Shown here: positions 9,967 to 25,317 of the stretch, piece after piece
Layout of the letters: every line of letters starts with the position of its first letter
Position numbering within the stretch: position 1 is the first letter of the stretch
NCBI GenBank assembly: GCA_009746045.1
Contig: RPFO01001136.1
Coordinates: 1-50,000 of the forward strand
Direction of reading: 5' to 3'
Origin: Mesostigma viride
Taxonomy: Eukaryota > Streptophyta > Mesostigmatophyceae > Mesostigmatales > Mesostigmataceae
DNA length: 50,000 nt
Notes under the pieces: generated by a model
Seen by the model: the letters and a program-made list of their open reading frames with translations, nothing else
Databases searched by the model: none
What the model was told of the DNA's origin: nothing
Program-made: the position numbers and the translations under genes

Positions 9967-9980
9967 CCAACGGCCGTTGG
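9967..9980. repeat. Dispersed palindrome CCAACGGCCGTTGG in presumptive intron 3
   Basis: Exact palindrome with flanks TCTCAAAG and ACTTACGAAA, 163 bp downstream of the donor at 9804. Confidence 0.8.
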
Positions 9981-10120
9981 ACTTACGAAACTGGACAAGT
10001 GCCAAGTGCGGATTGGGTACTATTATTGTTGAGGATGACCAGTTGTGTTTATATATTTTTGCATGGTGGCGGATGACTTGGCGTGTTGTTGCATTTTTAC
10101 ATACGGGTGTATGGTAGGCC

Positions 10121-10150
10121 TTAAACCCTAAACCCCTACACTCCTAAACC
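10121..10150 (-). repeat. Interstitial telomere-like sequence, C-rich on the plus strand
   Basis: TTAAACCCTAAACCCCTACA followed by CTCCTAAACC contains the heptamer CCCTAAA and degenerate relatives, the complement of TTTAGGG. It stands exactly where the transposase-like locus ends and the GT-rich block begins. Confidence 0.6.
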
Positions 10151-12490
10151 ATGTTTACCCTTATATGTTGGGTGTGTTGGGTGAATGTTGGGTATGTGTG
10201 TTGGGGCGTGTGTGTTGTGTGTGTGTTGGGTGCATTCATAAAGGTGTGGGGGGGTGTAGGGTGTGTGCAAAGTGTCTTGTGTGTTGATGTTGGGTGTGGG
10301 GGGGGGAGGTACATGTGTGTTGTGTGTGTGTCTTAGTAGGTGTGTTGTGTGTGTGACTTAGGTGTGTGTGTTGTTTGTGTTGGATATGTGTTGTGTGTGT
10401 GTGTGTTTGTGTGTGTAGGGTGTCTTGTGTGTTGGTGTCTTGTTTTTAGTAGGTGTTGGGTGTGTGTATGTCGGGTGCAAACATAGTGTGTGTGTGTGTG
10501 TGTGTTCGGTATGTGTGTTGGGTGTCTTTTGTGTGTGTTGTGTGTGTTGGGGCGTGTGTGTGTGCTCTGTGTATGTATGTTGTGTGTGTGTGTGTGTGTT
10601 GGGGCGTGTGCCTGTGTGTGTTGTGTGCATGTTAATTGTCATGTATTGGTGTTGAGTGTGTGGGGGGGATGGACGTGTGTGTTGTGTGTGACTTATGTGT
10701 GTTATGTGTGTGTTGTGTGTGACTTAAGTGTCTTTTGTGTGTGTTGTGTGTGTTGGATGTGTGGTGTGGGTGTGGGTGTGGGTGTGTGGGTGGGGGGGGG
10801 GGTGCCAAGTGTCTTGTGTGTTGGTATTGGGTGTGTGTGGGGGGTGTACGTGTGTGTTGTGTGTGACTTAGGTGTGTTTTGTGTGTGTTGTGTGTGATTG
10901 ACCTAGGGGTGTGTTGCGTGTGTGTGTATGTGTTGTGTGGTGTGTTGTTTGCATGTTAATTGTCATGTGTTGGTGTTGTGGGGGGGGGGGATGTACGTGT
11001 ACGTGTGTTGTGTGTTGGTGTCTTATTTTTAGGTGTTGGTGTGTGTGTCGTGGGTGCAAACATTGTGTGTGTGTGTTAAGTGTGTGTTGGGTGTCTTGTG
11101 TGTTGGTGTCTTATTTTTAGGTGTTGGGTGTGTGTGTCGTGGGTGCAAACATTGTGTGTGTGTGTGTGTGTGTTGGGTGTGTGTTGGGTGTCTTGTGTGT
11201 TGGTGTCTTGTTTTTAGTAGGTGTTGTGTGTGCGTGTTTTCGGTATGTGTGTTGGTGTCTTGTGTGTGTGTGGTGTGTGTTTGGGTGTGTTGTGTGTGCA
11301 TGCAGTGTTGGGGCATGTGTGTGTGTTGGGGCATGTGTGTCAGTGTGTGTGTTATGGCATGTTAATTGTCATGTGTTGGTGTTGTGGGGGGGGGGGGATG
11401 TACGTGTGTGTTGTGTGTTACTTAGGTGTGTTATGTGTGTGTCTTGGGTGTGGGTGTCGTGGGTGCAAACATTGTGTGTGTGTGTGTGTGTTGGGTGTGT
11501 GTTGGGTGTCTTGTGTGTTGGTGTCTGTTTTTAGTAGGTGTTGTGTGTGCGTGTTTTCGGTATGTGTGTTGTGTGTCTTTTGTGTGTGTGGTGTGTGTTT
11601 GGGTGTTGTTGTGTGTGCAGTGTTGGGGCATGTGTGTGTGTGTGTTGGGGCATGTGTGTGTGTGTTGGGGCATGTGTGTCAGTGTGTTGTGGCATGTTAA
11701 TTGTCATGTGTTGGTGTTGTGTGTGGGGGGGGGGATGTACGTGTGTGTTGTGTGTTACTTAGGTGTGTTCTGTGTGTGTTGCGTGTGTGTGATTGTGTGT
11801 CTTGGGTGTGTGTTGGGTGTCTTGTGTGTTGGTGTCTTGTTTTTAGTAGGTGTTGTGTGTGTGTGTACGTTGGGTGCAAACATAGTGTGTGTGTGTGTGT
11901 CGGGTATGTGTGTTGTGTGTCTTTTGTGTGTGTTGTGTGTGTTGGATGTGTGGTGTGGGTGTGGGTGTGGGTGTGTGGGGGGGGGGGGGTGCCAAGTGTC
12001 TTGTGTGTTGGTATTGGGTGTGTGTGGGGGGGATGTACATGTGTGTTGTGTGTTACTTAGGTGTGTTCTATGTGTGTTGCGTGTGTGTGATTGTGTGTCT
12101 TGTGTGTGTGTTGGGTGTCTTGTGTGTTGGTGTCTTGTTTTTAGTAGGTGTTGGGTGTGGGTGTACGTTGGGTGCAAACATAGTGTGTGTGTGTGTCTGT
12201 GTGTCGGGTATGTGTGTTGTGTGTCTTTTGTGTGTGTTGTGTGTGTTGGGCGTGTGTGTGTGTGTGTTGTGTGCATGTCAACTTTCTTGTGTTGCATGGT
12301 GTTGTGTGTGTGTGGGGGGGGGGTACATGTGTGTTGTGTGTGACTTAGGTGTGTTCTGTGTGTGTTGGGTGTGTGTGTGTTGGGTGTGTGTTGGCTGTCT
12401 TGTGTGTTGGTGTCTTGTTTGTAGGTGTTGGTGTGTGTCTTGGGTGCAAACATAGCGTGTGTGTGTTGGGTGTGTTGTTCGTGTGTGTAT
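10151..12490. repeat. GT-rich low-complexity block with a 330-400 bp higher-order repeat
   Basis: Degenerate (TG)n interrupted by G runs. Two modules recur: GCATGTTAATTGTCATGT at about 10627, 10952, 11357 and 11692 (a diverged copy near 12270), and GGTGTCTTGTTTTTAGTAGG with GGGTGCAAACATAG-type ends at about 10430, 11200, 11835 and 12130. Spacing is 325-405 bp. Cysteine/valine-rich open frames here have no protein sense. Confidence 0.9.
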
Positions 12491-15400
12491 GAAAATATAG
12501 AAAATTGTTATGTTTGACGATAGTCATAGTGTACTACTAAAAACTTGTACATACATATGCTGGAATGATTTTCTTTTTACTATTCCATTCACTATTGCTT
12601 ATTTCTTCAAACATGTACATGCACGCAAGGAGCGACTGCACACACACGTACATCCACCGCGCACGCAAGGGGCGGCTGCATACACACGTACACACACCAT
12701 GCACGCAAGGGGCGGCTGCACACACACGTACATCCACCGCGCACGCAAGGGGCGGCTGCACACACACGTACATACACCGCGCACGGAAGGGACGGCTGCA
12801 CACACACGTACATCCACCGCGCACGCAAGGGGCGAGTGCACACACACGTACATCCACCGCGCACGCAAGGGGCGGCTGCACACACACGTACATACACCGC
12901 GCACGGAAGGGACGCCTGCACACACACGTACATCCACCGCGCACGCAAGGGCCGGCTGCACACACACGTACATCCACCGCGCACGCAAGGGCCGGCATGC
13001 ACACACACGTACACACACCATGCACGCAAGGGCCGGCATGCGCACACACGTACACACACCATGCACGCAAGGGGCGGCTGCATACACACGTACACACACC
13101 ATGCACGCAAGGGGCGGCTGCACACACACGTACATCCACCGTGCACGCAAGGGGCGAGTGCACACACACGTACATCCACCGCGCACGCAAGGGGCGAGTG
13201 CACACACACGTACATCCACCGCGCACGCAAGGGGCGGCTGCACACACACGTACATCCACCGCGCACGCAAGGGGCCGGCTGCACTCAGATGTACATACAC
13301 CATGCACGCAAGGGGCGAGTGCACACACACGTACATCCACCGCGCACGCAAGGGGCGGCTGCACACACACGTACATCCACCGCGCACGCAAGGGGCCGGC
13401 TGCACTCAGATGTACATACACCATGCACGCAAGGGGCGGCTGCACACACGTGTACATACACCATGCACGCAAGGGGCGGCTGCACACACACGTACATCCA
13501 CCGTGCACGCAAGGGGCGGCTGCATACACACGTACACACACCATGCACGCAAGGGGCGGCTGCACACACACGTACATCCACCGTGCACGCAAGGGGCGAG
13601 TGCACACACACGTACATCCACCGCGCACGCAAGGGGCGAGTGCACACACACGTACATCCACCGCGCACGCAAGGGGCGGCTGCACACACACGTACACACA
13701 CCATGCACGCAAGGGCCGGCATGCACACACACGTACATCCACCGCGCACGCAAGGGGCAACTGCACACACGTGTACATACACCATGCACGCAAGGGGCGA
13801 GTGCACGCACACTTACACACACACCGCGCACGGAAGGGACGGCTGCACACAAACGTACATCCACCGCGCACGCAAGGGGCGGCTGCACACACACGTACAC
13901 ACACCATGCACGCAAGGGCCGGCATGCACACACACGTACACACACCATGCACGCAAGGAGCGACTGCACACACACGTACATCCACCATGCACGCAAGGGC
14001 CGGCTGCACACACACGTACATCCACCGCGCACGCAAGGGGCAACTGCACACACACGTACACACACCATGCACGCAAGGGCCGGCATGCGCACACACGTAC
14101 ACACACCATGCACGCAAGGAGCGACTGCACACACACGTACATACACCGCGCACGCAAGGGGCGGCTGCACACACACGTACACACACCATGCACGCAAGGG
14201 GCGGCTGCACACACACGTACATCCACCGCGCACGCAAGGGCCGGCTGCACTCACATGTACATACACCATGCACGCAAGGGGCAACTGCATACACATGTAC
14301 ATCCACCGCGCACGCAAGGGGCGGCTGCACACACACGTACACACACCATGCACGCAAGGGCCGGCATCCACACACACGTACACACACCATGCACGCAAGG
14401 AGCGACTGCACACACACGTACATCCACCGCGCACGCAAGGGGCGGCTGCATACACACGTACACACACCATGCACGCAAGGGGCGGCTGCACACACACGTA
14501 CATCCACCGTGCACGCAAGGGGCGGCTGCACACACACGTACATACACCGCGCACGCAAGGGGCGAGTGCAAACACATGTACACACACCATGCACGCAAGG
14601 GCCGGCTGCACACACACGTACATACACCACGCACGGAAGGGACGGCTGCACTCACACGTACATCCACCGCGCACGCAAGGGGCGGCTGCACACACACGTA
14701 CATCCACCGCGCACGCAAGGGGCGAGTGCACACACACGTACATCCACCGCGCACGCAAGGGGCGGCTGCACACACACGTACATACACCGCGCACGGAAGG
14801 GACGCCTGCACACACACGTACATCCACCGCGCACGCAAGGGCCGGCTGCACACACACGTACATCCACCGCGCACGCAAGGGCCGGCATGCACACACACGT
14901 ACACACACCATGCACGCAAGGGCCGGCATGCGCACACACGTACACACACCATGCACGCAAGGGGCGGCTGCATACACACGTACACACACCATGCACGCAA
15001 GGGGCGGCTGCACACACACGTACATCCACCGTGCACGCAAGGGGCGAGTGCACACACACGTACATCCACCGCGCACGCAAGGGGCGAGTGCACACACACG
15101 TACATCCACCGCGCACGCAAGGGGCGGCTGCACACACACGTACATCCACCGCGCACGCAAGGGGCCGGCTGCACTCAGATGTACATACACCATGCACGCA
15201 AGGGGCGGCTGCACACACGTGTACATCCACCGCGCACGCAAGGGGCGAGTGCACGCACACTTACACACACACCGCGCACGCAAGGGACGCCTGCACACAC
15301 ACGTACACACACCATGCACGCAAGGGGCGGCTGCACACACACATACATCCACCGCGCACGCAAGGGGCCGGCTGCACTCAGATGTACATACACCATGCAC

Positions 15401-18400
15401 GCAAGGGGCGAGTGCACACACACGTACATCCACCGCGCACGCAAGGGGCGGCTGCATACACACGTACACACACCATGCACGCAAGGGGCGGCTGCACACA
15501 CACGTACATCCACCGCGCACGCAAGGGGCGGCTGCACACACACGTACATCCACCGCGCACGCAAGGGGCGGCTGCACTCACATGTACATACACCAGGCAC
15601 GCAAGGGGCAACTGCATACACATGTACATCCACCGCGCACGCAAGGGGCGGCTGCACACACACGTACACACACCATGCACGCAAGGGCCGGCATGCACAC
15701 ACACGTACACACACCATGCACGCAAGGAGCGACTGCACACACACGTACATACACCGCGCACGCAAGGGGCGGCTGCATACACACGTACACACACCATGCA
15801 CGCAAGGGGCGGCTGCACACACACGTACATCCACCGTGCACGCAAGGGGCGAGTGCACACACACGTACATCCACCGCGCACGCAAGGGGCGAGTGCACAC
15901 ACACGTACATCCACCGCGCACGCAAGGGGCGAGTGCACACACACGTACATCCACCGCGCACGCAAGGGGCCGGCTGCACTCAGATGTACATACACCATGC
16001 ACGCAAGGGGCGGCTGCACACACACGTACATCCACCGCGCACGCAAGGGGCGGCTGCACACACACGTACATACACCGCGCACGGAAGGGACGGCTGCACA
16101 CAAACGTACATCCACCGCGCACGCAAGGGGCGGCTGCACACACACGTACACACACCATGCACGCAAGGGCCGGCATGCACACACACGTACACACACCATG
16201 CACGCAAGGAGCGACTGCACACACACGTACATACACCGCGCACGCAAGGGGCGAGTGCACACACACGTACATCCACCGCGCACGCAAGGGGCGGCTGCAC
16301 ACACACGTACATCCACCGCGCACGCAAGGGGCCGGCTGCACTCAGATGTACATACACCATGCACGCAAGGGGCGGCTGCACACACACGTACATACACCAT
16401 GCACGCAAGGGGCGAGTGCACGCACACTTACACACACACCGCGCACGCAAGGGGCGGCTGCATACACACGTACACACACCATGCACGCAAGGGGCGGCTG
16501 CACACACGTGTACATACACCATGCACGCAAGGGGCGAGTGCACGCACACTTACACACACACCGCGCACGCAAGGGACGCCTGCACACACACGTACACACA
16601 CCATGCACGCAAGGGGCGGCTGCACACACACGTACATCCACCGCGCACGCAAGGGGCGGCTGCATACACACGTACACACACCAGACACGCAAGGGGCGGC
16701 TGCACACACGTGTACATACACCATGCACGCAAGGGGCGAGTGCACGCACACTTACACACACACCGCGCACGGAAGGGACGGCTGCACACAAACGTACATC
16801 CACCGCGCACGCAAGGGGCGGCTGCACACACACGTACACACACCATGCACGCAAGGGCCGGCATGCACACACACGTACACACACCATGCACGCAAGGAGC
16901 GACTGCACACACACGTACATACACCGCGCACGCAAGGGGCGGCTGCATACACACGTACACACACCATGCACGCAAGGGGCGGCTGCACACACACGTACAT
17001 CCACCGTGCACGCAAGGGGCGAGTGCACACACACGTACATCCACCGCGCACGCAAGGGGCGAGTGCACACACACGTACATCCACCGCGCACGCAAGGGGC
17101 GGCTGCACACACACGTACATCCACCGCGCACGCAAGGGGCCGGCTGCACTCAGATGTACATACACCATGCACGCAAGGGGCGGCTGCACACACGTGTACA
17201 TACACCATGCACGCAAGGGGCGAGTGCACGCACACTTACACACACACCGCGCACGCAAGGGACGCCTGCACACACACGTACACACACCATGCACGCAAGG
17301 GGCGGCTGCACACACACGTACATCCACCGCGCACGCAAGGGGCGGCTGCACTCACATGTACATACACCAGGCACGCAAGGGGCAACTGCATACACATGTA
17401 CATCCACCGCGCACGCAAGGGGCGGCTGCACACACACGTACACACACCATGCACGCAAGGGCCGGCATGCACACACACGTACACACACCATGCACGCAAG
17501 GAGCGACTGCACACACACGTACATACACCGCGCACGCAAGGGGCGGCTGCATACACACGTACACACACCATGCACGCAAGGGGCGGCTGCACACACACGT
17601 ACATCCACCGTGCACGCAAGGGGCGAGTGCACACACACGTACATCCACCGCGCACGCAAGGGGCGAGTGCACACACACGTACATCCACCGCGCACGCAAG
17701 GGGCGGCTGCACACACACGTACATCCACCGCGCACGCAAGGGGCCGGCTGCACTCAGATGTACATACACCATGCACGCAAGGGGCGGCTGCACACACACG
17801 TACATCCACCGCGCACGCAAGGGCCGGCTGCACACACACGTACATACACCGCGCACGGAAGGGACGGCTGCACACAAACGTACATCCACCGCGCACGCAA
17901 GGGGCGGCTGCACACACACGTACACACACCATGCACGCAAGGGCCGGCATGCACACACACGTACACACACCATGCACGCAAGGAGCGACTGCACACACAC
18001 GTACATACACCGCGCACGCAAGGGGCGAGTGCACACACACGTACATCCACCGCGCACGCAAGGGGCGGCTGCACACACACGTACATCCACCGCGCACGCA
18101 AGGGGCCGGCTGCACTCAGATGTACATACACCATGCACGCAAGGGGCGGCTGCACACACACGTACATACACCATGCACGCAAGGGGCGAGTGCACGCACA
18201 CTTACACACACACCGCGCACGCAAGGGACGCCTGCACACACACGTACACACACCATGCACGCAAGGGGCGGCTGCACACACGTGTACATACACCATGCAC
18301 GCAAGGGGCGAGTGCACGCACACTTACACACACACCGCGCACGCAAGGGCCGGCTGCACACACACGTACATCCACCATGCACGCAAGGGCCGGCTGCACA

Positions 18401-18769
18401 CACACGTACATCCACCGCGCACGCAAGGGGCAACTGCACACACACGTACACACACCATGCACGGAAGGGACGGCTGCACACAAACGTACATCCACCGCGC
18501 ACGCAAGGGCCGGCTGCACTCACATGTACATACACCATGCACGCAAGGGGCCGGCTGCACACACACGTACATCCACCGCGCACGCAAGGGGCGGCTGCAT
18601 ACACACGTACACACACCATGCACGCAAGGGGCGGCTGCACACACACGTACATCCACCGTGCACGCAAGGGGCGAGTGCACACACACGTACATCCACCGCG
18701 CACGCAAGGGGCGAGTGCACACACACGTACATACACCGCGCACGCAAGGGGCGGCTGCACACACACGTA

Positions 18770-21295
18770 CACACACCATGCACGCAAGGAGCGACTGCAC
18801 ACACACGTACATACACCGCGCACGCAAGGGGCGGCTGCACACACACGTACACACACCATGCACGCAAGGGGCGGCTGCACACACACGTACATCCACCGCG
18901 CACGCAAGGGGCGGCTGCACTCACATGTACATACACCATGCACGCAAGGGGCAACTGCATACACATGTACATCCACCATGCACGCAAGGGGCGGCTGCAC
19001 ACACACGTACACACACCATGCACGCAAGGGCCGGCATGCACACACACGTACACACACCATGCACGCAAGGAGCGACTGCACACACACGTACATACACCGC
19101 GCACGCAAGGGGCGGCTGCGTACACACGTACACACACCATGCACGCAAGGGGCGGCTGCACACACACGTACATCCACCGTGCACGCAAGGGGCGGCTGCA
19201 CACACACGTACATACACCGCGCACGCAAGGGGCGAGTGCAAACACATGTACACACACCATGCACGCAAGGGCCGGCTGCACACACACGTACATACACCAC
19301 GCACGGAAGGGACGGCTGCACTCACACGTACATCCACCGCGCACGCAAGGGGCGAGTGCACACACACGTACATCCACCGCGCACGCAAGGGGCGAGTGCA
19401 CACACACGTACATCCACCGCGCACGCAAGGGGCGGCTGCACACACACGTACACACACCATGCACGCAAGGGCCGGCATGCACACACACGTACATCCACCG
19501 TGCACGCAAGGGGCGAGTGCACGCACACTTACACACACACCGCGCACGCAAGGGACGCCTGCACACACACGTACATCCACCATGCACGCAAGGGCCGGCT
19601 GCACACACACGTACATCCACCGCGCACGCAAGGGGCAACTGCACACACACGTACACACACCATGCACGCAAGGGCCGGCATGCGCACACACGTACACACA
19701 CCATGCACGCAAGGAGCGACTGCACACACACGTACATCCACCGCGCACGCAAGGGGCGGCTGCATACACACGTACACACACCATGCACGCAAGGGGCGGC
19801 TGCACACACACGTACATCCACCGTGCACGCAATGGGCGAGTGCACACACACGTACATCCACCGCGCACGCAAGGGGCGAGTGCACACACACGTACATACA
19901 CCGCGCACGCAAGGGGCGGCTGCACACACACGTACATCTACCATGCACGCAAGGAGCGGCTGCACTCACATGTACATACACCATGCACGCAAGGGGCGAG
20001 TGCACGCACACTTACACACACACCGTGCACGCAAGGGCCGGCTGCACACACACGTACATCCACCATGCACGCAAGGGCCGGCTGCACACACACGTACATC
20101 CACCGCGCACGCAAGGGGCAACTGCACACACACGTACACACACCATGCACGGAAGGGACGGCTGCACACAAACGTACATCCACCGCGCACGCAAGGGCCG
20201 GCTGCACTCACATGTACATACACCATGCACGCAAGGGGCCGGCTGCACTCACATGTACATACACCATGCACGCAAGGGGCGGCTGCACACACATGTACAT
20301 ACACCATGCACGCAAGGGGCGGCTGCACACACACGTACATCCACCGCGCACGCAAGGGGCAACTGCACACACACGTACACACACCATGCACGGAAGGGGC
20401 CGCTGCACACACATGTACACACACCATGCACGCAAGGGGCGGCTGCATACACACGTACACACACCATGCACGCAAGGGGCGGCTGCACACACACGTACAT
20501 CCACCGTGCACGCAAGGGGCGAGTGCACACACACGTACATCCACCGCGCACGCAAGGGGCGAGTGCACACACACGTACATACACCGCGCACGCAAGGGGC
20601 GGCTGCACACACACGTACACACACCATGCACGCAAGGGCCGGCATGCACACACACGTACATCCACCGCGCACACAAGGGGCAACTGCACACACACGTACA
20701 CACACCATGCACGGAAGGGACGGCTGCACTCACATGTACATACACCATGCACGCAAGGGGCCGGCTGCACTCACATGTACATACACCATGCACGCAAGGG
20801 GCGGCTGCACACACGTGTACATACACCATGCACGCAAGGGGCGAGTGCACGCACACTTACACACACACCGCGCACGGAAGGGACGGCTGCACACAAACGT
20901 ACATCCACCGCGCACGCAAGGGGCGGCTGCACACACACGTACACACACCATGCACGCAAGGGCCGGCATGCACACACACGTACACACACCATGCACGCAA
21001 GGAGCGACTGCACACACACGTACATACACCGCGCACGCAAGGGGCGGCTGCATACACACGTACACACACCATGCACGCAAGGGGCGGCTGCACACACACG
21101 TACATCCACCGTGCACGCAAGGGGCGAGTGCACACACACGTACATCCACCGCGCACGCAAGGGGCGAGTGCACACACACGTACATCCACCGCGCACGCAA
21201 GGGGCGGCTGCACACACACGTACATCCACCGCGCACGCAAGGGGCCGGCTGCACTCAGATGTACATACACCATGCACGCAAGGGGCGGCTGCACA
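18770..21295. repeat. Higher-order block, copy 1 of a 2.5-kb segment duplicated 4,022 bp downstream
   Basis: The order of unit variants here recurs at 22790-25317 with a constant offset of 4,022 bp. Minus frame boundaries at 18921/19937, 19322/19528, 19938/20207, 20249/20770 and 20730/21254 all repeat at +4,022. Only scattered substitutions separate the copies. Identity fails to the left near 18770 and to the right near 21296. Confidence 0.8.
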
Positions 21296-22789
21296 CACAC
21301 GTACACACACCATGCACGCAAGGGCCGGCATGCACACACACGTACACACACCATGCACGCAAGGAGCGACTGCACACACACGTACATACACCGCGCACGC
21401 AAGGGGCGGCTGCATACACACGTACACACACCATGCACGCAAGGGGCGGCTGCACACACACGTACATACACCGTGCACGCAAGGGGCAACTGCATACACA
21501 TGTACATCCACCGCGCACGCAAGGGGCGGCTGCACACACACGTACACACACCATGCACGCAAGGGCCGGCATGCACACACACGTACACACACCATGCACG
21601 CAAGGAGCGACTGCACACACACGTACATACACCGCGCACGCAAGGGGCGGCTGCATACACACGTACACACACCATGCACGCAAGGGGCGGCTGCACACAC
21701 ACGTACATCCACCGTGCACGCAAGGGGCGAGTGCACACACACGTACATCCACCGCGCACGCAAGGGGCGAGTGCACACACACGTACATCCACCGCGCACG
21801 CAAGGGGCGGCTGCACACACACGTACATCCACCGCGCACGCAAGGGGCCGGCTGCACTCAGATGTACATACACCATGCACGCAAGGGGCGAGTGCACGCA
21901 CACGTACATCCACCGCGCACGCAAGGGGCGGCTGCACACACACGTACATACACCGCGCACGGAAGGGACGGCTGCACACAAACGTACATCCACCGCGCAC
22001 GCAAGGGGCGGCTGCACACACACGTACACACACCATGCACGCAAGGGCCGGCATGCACACACACGTACACACACCATGCACGCAAGGAGCGACTGCACAC
22101 ACACGTACATACACCGCGCACGCAAGGGGCGGCTGCATACACACGTACACACACCATGCACGCAAGGGGCGGCTGCACACACACGTACATCCACCGTGCA
22201 CGCAAGGGGCGAGTGCACACACACGTACATCCACCGCACACGCAAGGGGCGAGTGCACACACACGTACATCCACCGCGCACGCAAGGGGCGGCTGCACAC
22301 ACACGTACATCCACCGCGCACGCAAGGGGCCGGCTGCACTCAGATGTACATACACCATGCACGCAAGGGGCGGCTGCACACACGTGTACATACACCATGC
22401 ACGCAAGGGGCGAGTGCACGCACACTTACACACACACCGCGCACGCAAGGGACGCCTGCACACACACGTACACACACCATGCACGCAAGGGGCGGCTGCA
22501 CACACACGTACACACACCATGCACGCAAGGGCCGGCATGCACACACACGTACACACACCATGCACGCAAGGAGCGACTGCACACACACGTACATACACCG
22601 CGCACGCAAGGGGCGGCTGCATACACACGTACACACACCATGCACGCAAGGGGCGGCTGCACACACACGTACATCCACCGTGCACGCAAGGGGCGGCTGC
22701 ACACACACGTACATACACCGCGCACGCAAGGGGCGAGTGCAAACACATGTACACACACCATGCACGCAAGGGCCGGCTGCACACACACA

Positions 22790-25317
22790 TACACACACCA
22801 TGCACGCAAGGAGCGACTGCACACACACGTACATACACCGCGCACGCAAGGGGCGGCTGCACACACACGTACACACACCATGCACGCAAGGGGCGGCTGC
22901 ACACACACGTACATCCACCGCGCACGCAAGGGGCGGCTGCACTCACATGTACATACACCATGCACGCAAGGGGCAACTGCATACACATGTACATCCACCG
23001 CGCACGCAAGGGGCGGCTGCACACACACGTACACACACCATGCACGCAAGGGCCGGCATGCACACACACGTACACACACCATGCACGCAAGGAGCGACTG
23101 CACACACACGTACATACACCGCGCACGCAAGGGGCGGCTGCATACACACGTACACACACCATGCACGCAAGGGGCGGCTGCACACACACGTACATCCACC
23201 GTGCACGCAAGGGGCGGCTGCACACACACGTACATACACCGCGCACGCAAGGGGCGAGTGCAAACACATGTACACACACCATGCACGCAAGGGCCGGCTG
23301 CACACACACGTACATACACCACGCACGGAAGGGACGGCTGCACTCACACGTACATCCACCGCGCACGCAAGGGGCGAGTGCACACACACGTACATCCACC
23401 GCGCACGCAAGGGGCGAGTGCACACACACGTACATCCACCGCGCACGCAAGGGGCGGCTGCACACACACGTACACACACCATGCACGCAAGGGCCGGCAT
23501 GCACACACACGTACATCCACCGTGCACGCAAGGGGCGAGTGCACGCACACTTACACACACACCGCGCACGCAAGGGACGCCTGCACACACACGTACATCC
23601 ACCATGCACGCAAGGGCCGGCTGCACACACACGTACATCCACCGCGCACGCAAGGGGCAACTGCACACACACGTACACACACCATGCACGCAAGGGCCGG
23701 CATGCGCACACACGTACACACACCATGCACGCAAGGAGCGACTGCACACACACGTACATCCACCGCGCACGCAAGGGGCGGCTGCATACACACGTACACA
23801 CACCATGCACGCAAGGGGCGGCTGCACACACACGTACATCCACCGTGCACGCAAGGGGCGAGTGCACACACACGTACATCCACCGCGCACGCAAGGGGCG
23901 AGTGCACACACACGTACATACACCGCGCACGCAAGGGGCGGCTGCACACACACGTACATCTACCATGCACGCAAGGAGCGGCTGCACTCACATGTACATA
24001 CACCATGCACGCAAGGGGCGAGTGCACGCACACTTACACACACACCGTGCACGCAAGGGCCGGCTGCACACACACGTACATCCACCATGCACGCAAGGGC
24101 CGGCTGCACACACACGTACATCCACCGCGCACGCAAGGGGCAACTGCACACACACGTACACACACCATGCACGGAAGGGACGGCTGCACACAAACGTACA
24201 TCCACCGCGCATGCAAGGGCCGGCTGCACTCACATGTACATACACCATGCACGCAAGGGGCCGGCTGCACTCACATGTACATACACCATGCACGCAAGGG
24301 GCGGCTGCACACACATGTACATACACCATGCACGCAAGGGGCGGCTGCACACACACGTACATCCACCGCGCACGCAAGGGGCAACTGCACACACACGTAC
24401 ACACACCATGCACGGAAGGGGCCGCTGCACACACATGTACACACACCATGCACGCAAGGGGCGGCTGCATACACACGTACACACACCATGCACGCAAGGG
24501 GCGGCTGCACACACACGTACATCCACCGTGCACGCAAGGGGCGAGTGCACACACACGTACATCCACCGCGCACGCAAGGGGCGAGTGCACACACACGTAC
24601 ATACACCGCGCACGCAAGGGGCGGCTGCACACACACGTACACACACCATGCACGCAAGGGCCGGCATGCACACACACGTACATCCACCGCGCACACAAGG
24701 GGCAACTGCACACACACGTACACACACCATGCACGGAAGGGACGGCTGCACTCACATGTACATACACCATGCACGCAAGGGGCCGGCTGCACTCACATGT
24801 ACATACACCATGCACGCAAGGGGCGGCTGCACACACGTGTACATACACCATGCACGCAAGGGGCGAGTGCACGCACACTTACACACACACCGCGCACGGA
24901 AGGGACGGCTGCACACAAACGTACATCCACCGCGCACGCAAGGGGCGGCTGCACACACACGTACACACACCATGCACGCAAGGGCCGGCATGCACACACA
25001 CGTACACACACCATGCACGCAAGGAGCGACTGCACACACACGTACATACACCGCGCACGCAAGGGGCGGCTGCATACACACGTACACACACCATGCACGC
25101 AAGGGGCGGCTGCACACACACGTACATCCACCGTGCACGCAAGGGGCGAGTGCACACACACGTACATCCACCGCGCACGCAAGGGGCGAGTGCACACACA
25201 CGTACATCCACCGCGCACGCAAGGGGCGGCTGCACACACACGTACATCCACCGCGCACGCAAGGGGCCGGCTGCACTCAGATGTACATACACCATGCACG
25301 CAAGGGGCGGCTGCACA
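22790..25317. repeat. Higher-order block, copy 2 of the 2.5-kb segment
   Basis: Partner of 18770-21295. Near-identity across ~63 units inside an array whose neighbouring units differ freely points to a recent segmental duplication within the satellite. Confidence 0.8.

Noticed and set aside
10425-12453. Cys/Val-rich frames (plus) and His/Thr-rich frames (minus) in the GT block
   Set aside because: Low-complexity translation of (TG)n/(CA)n without protein features.
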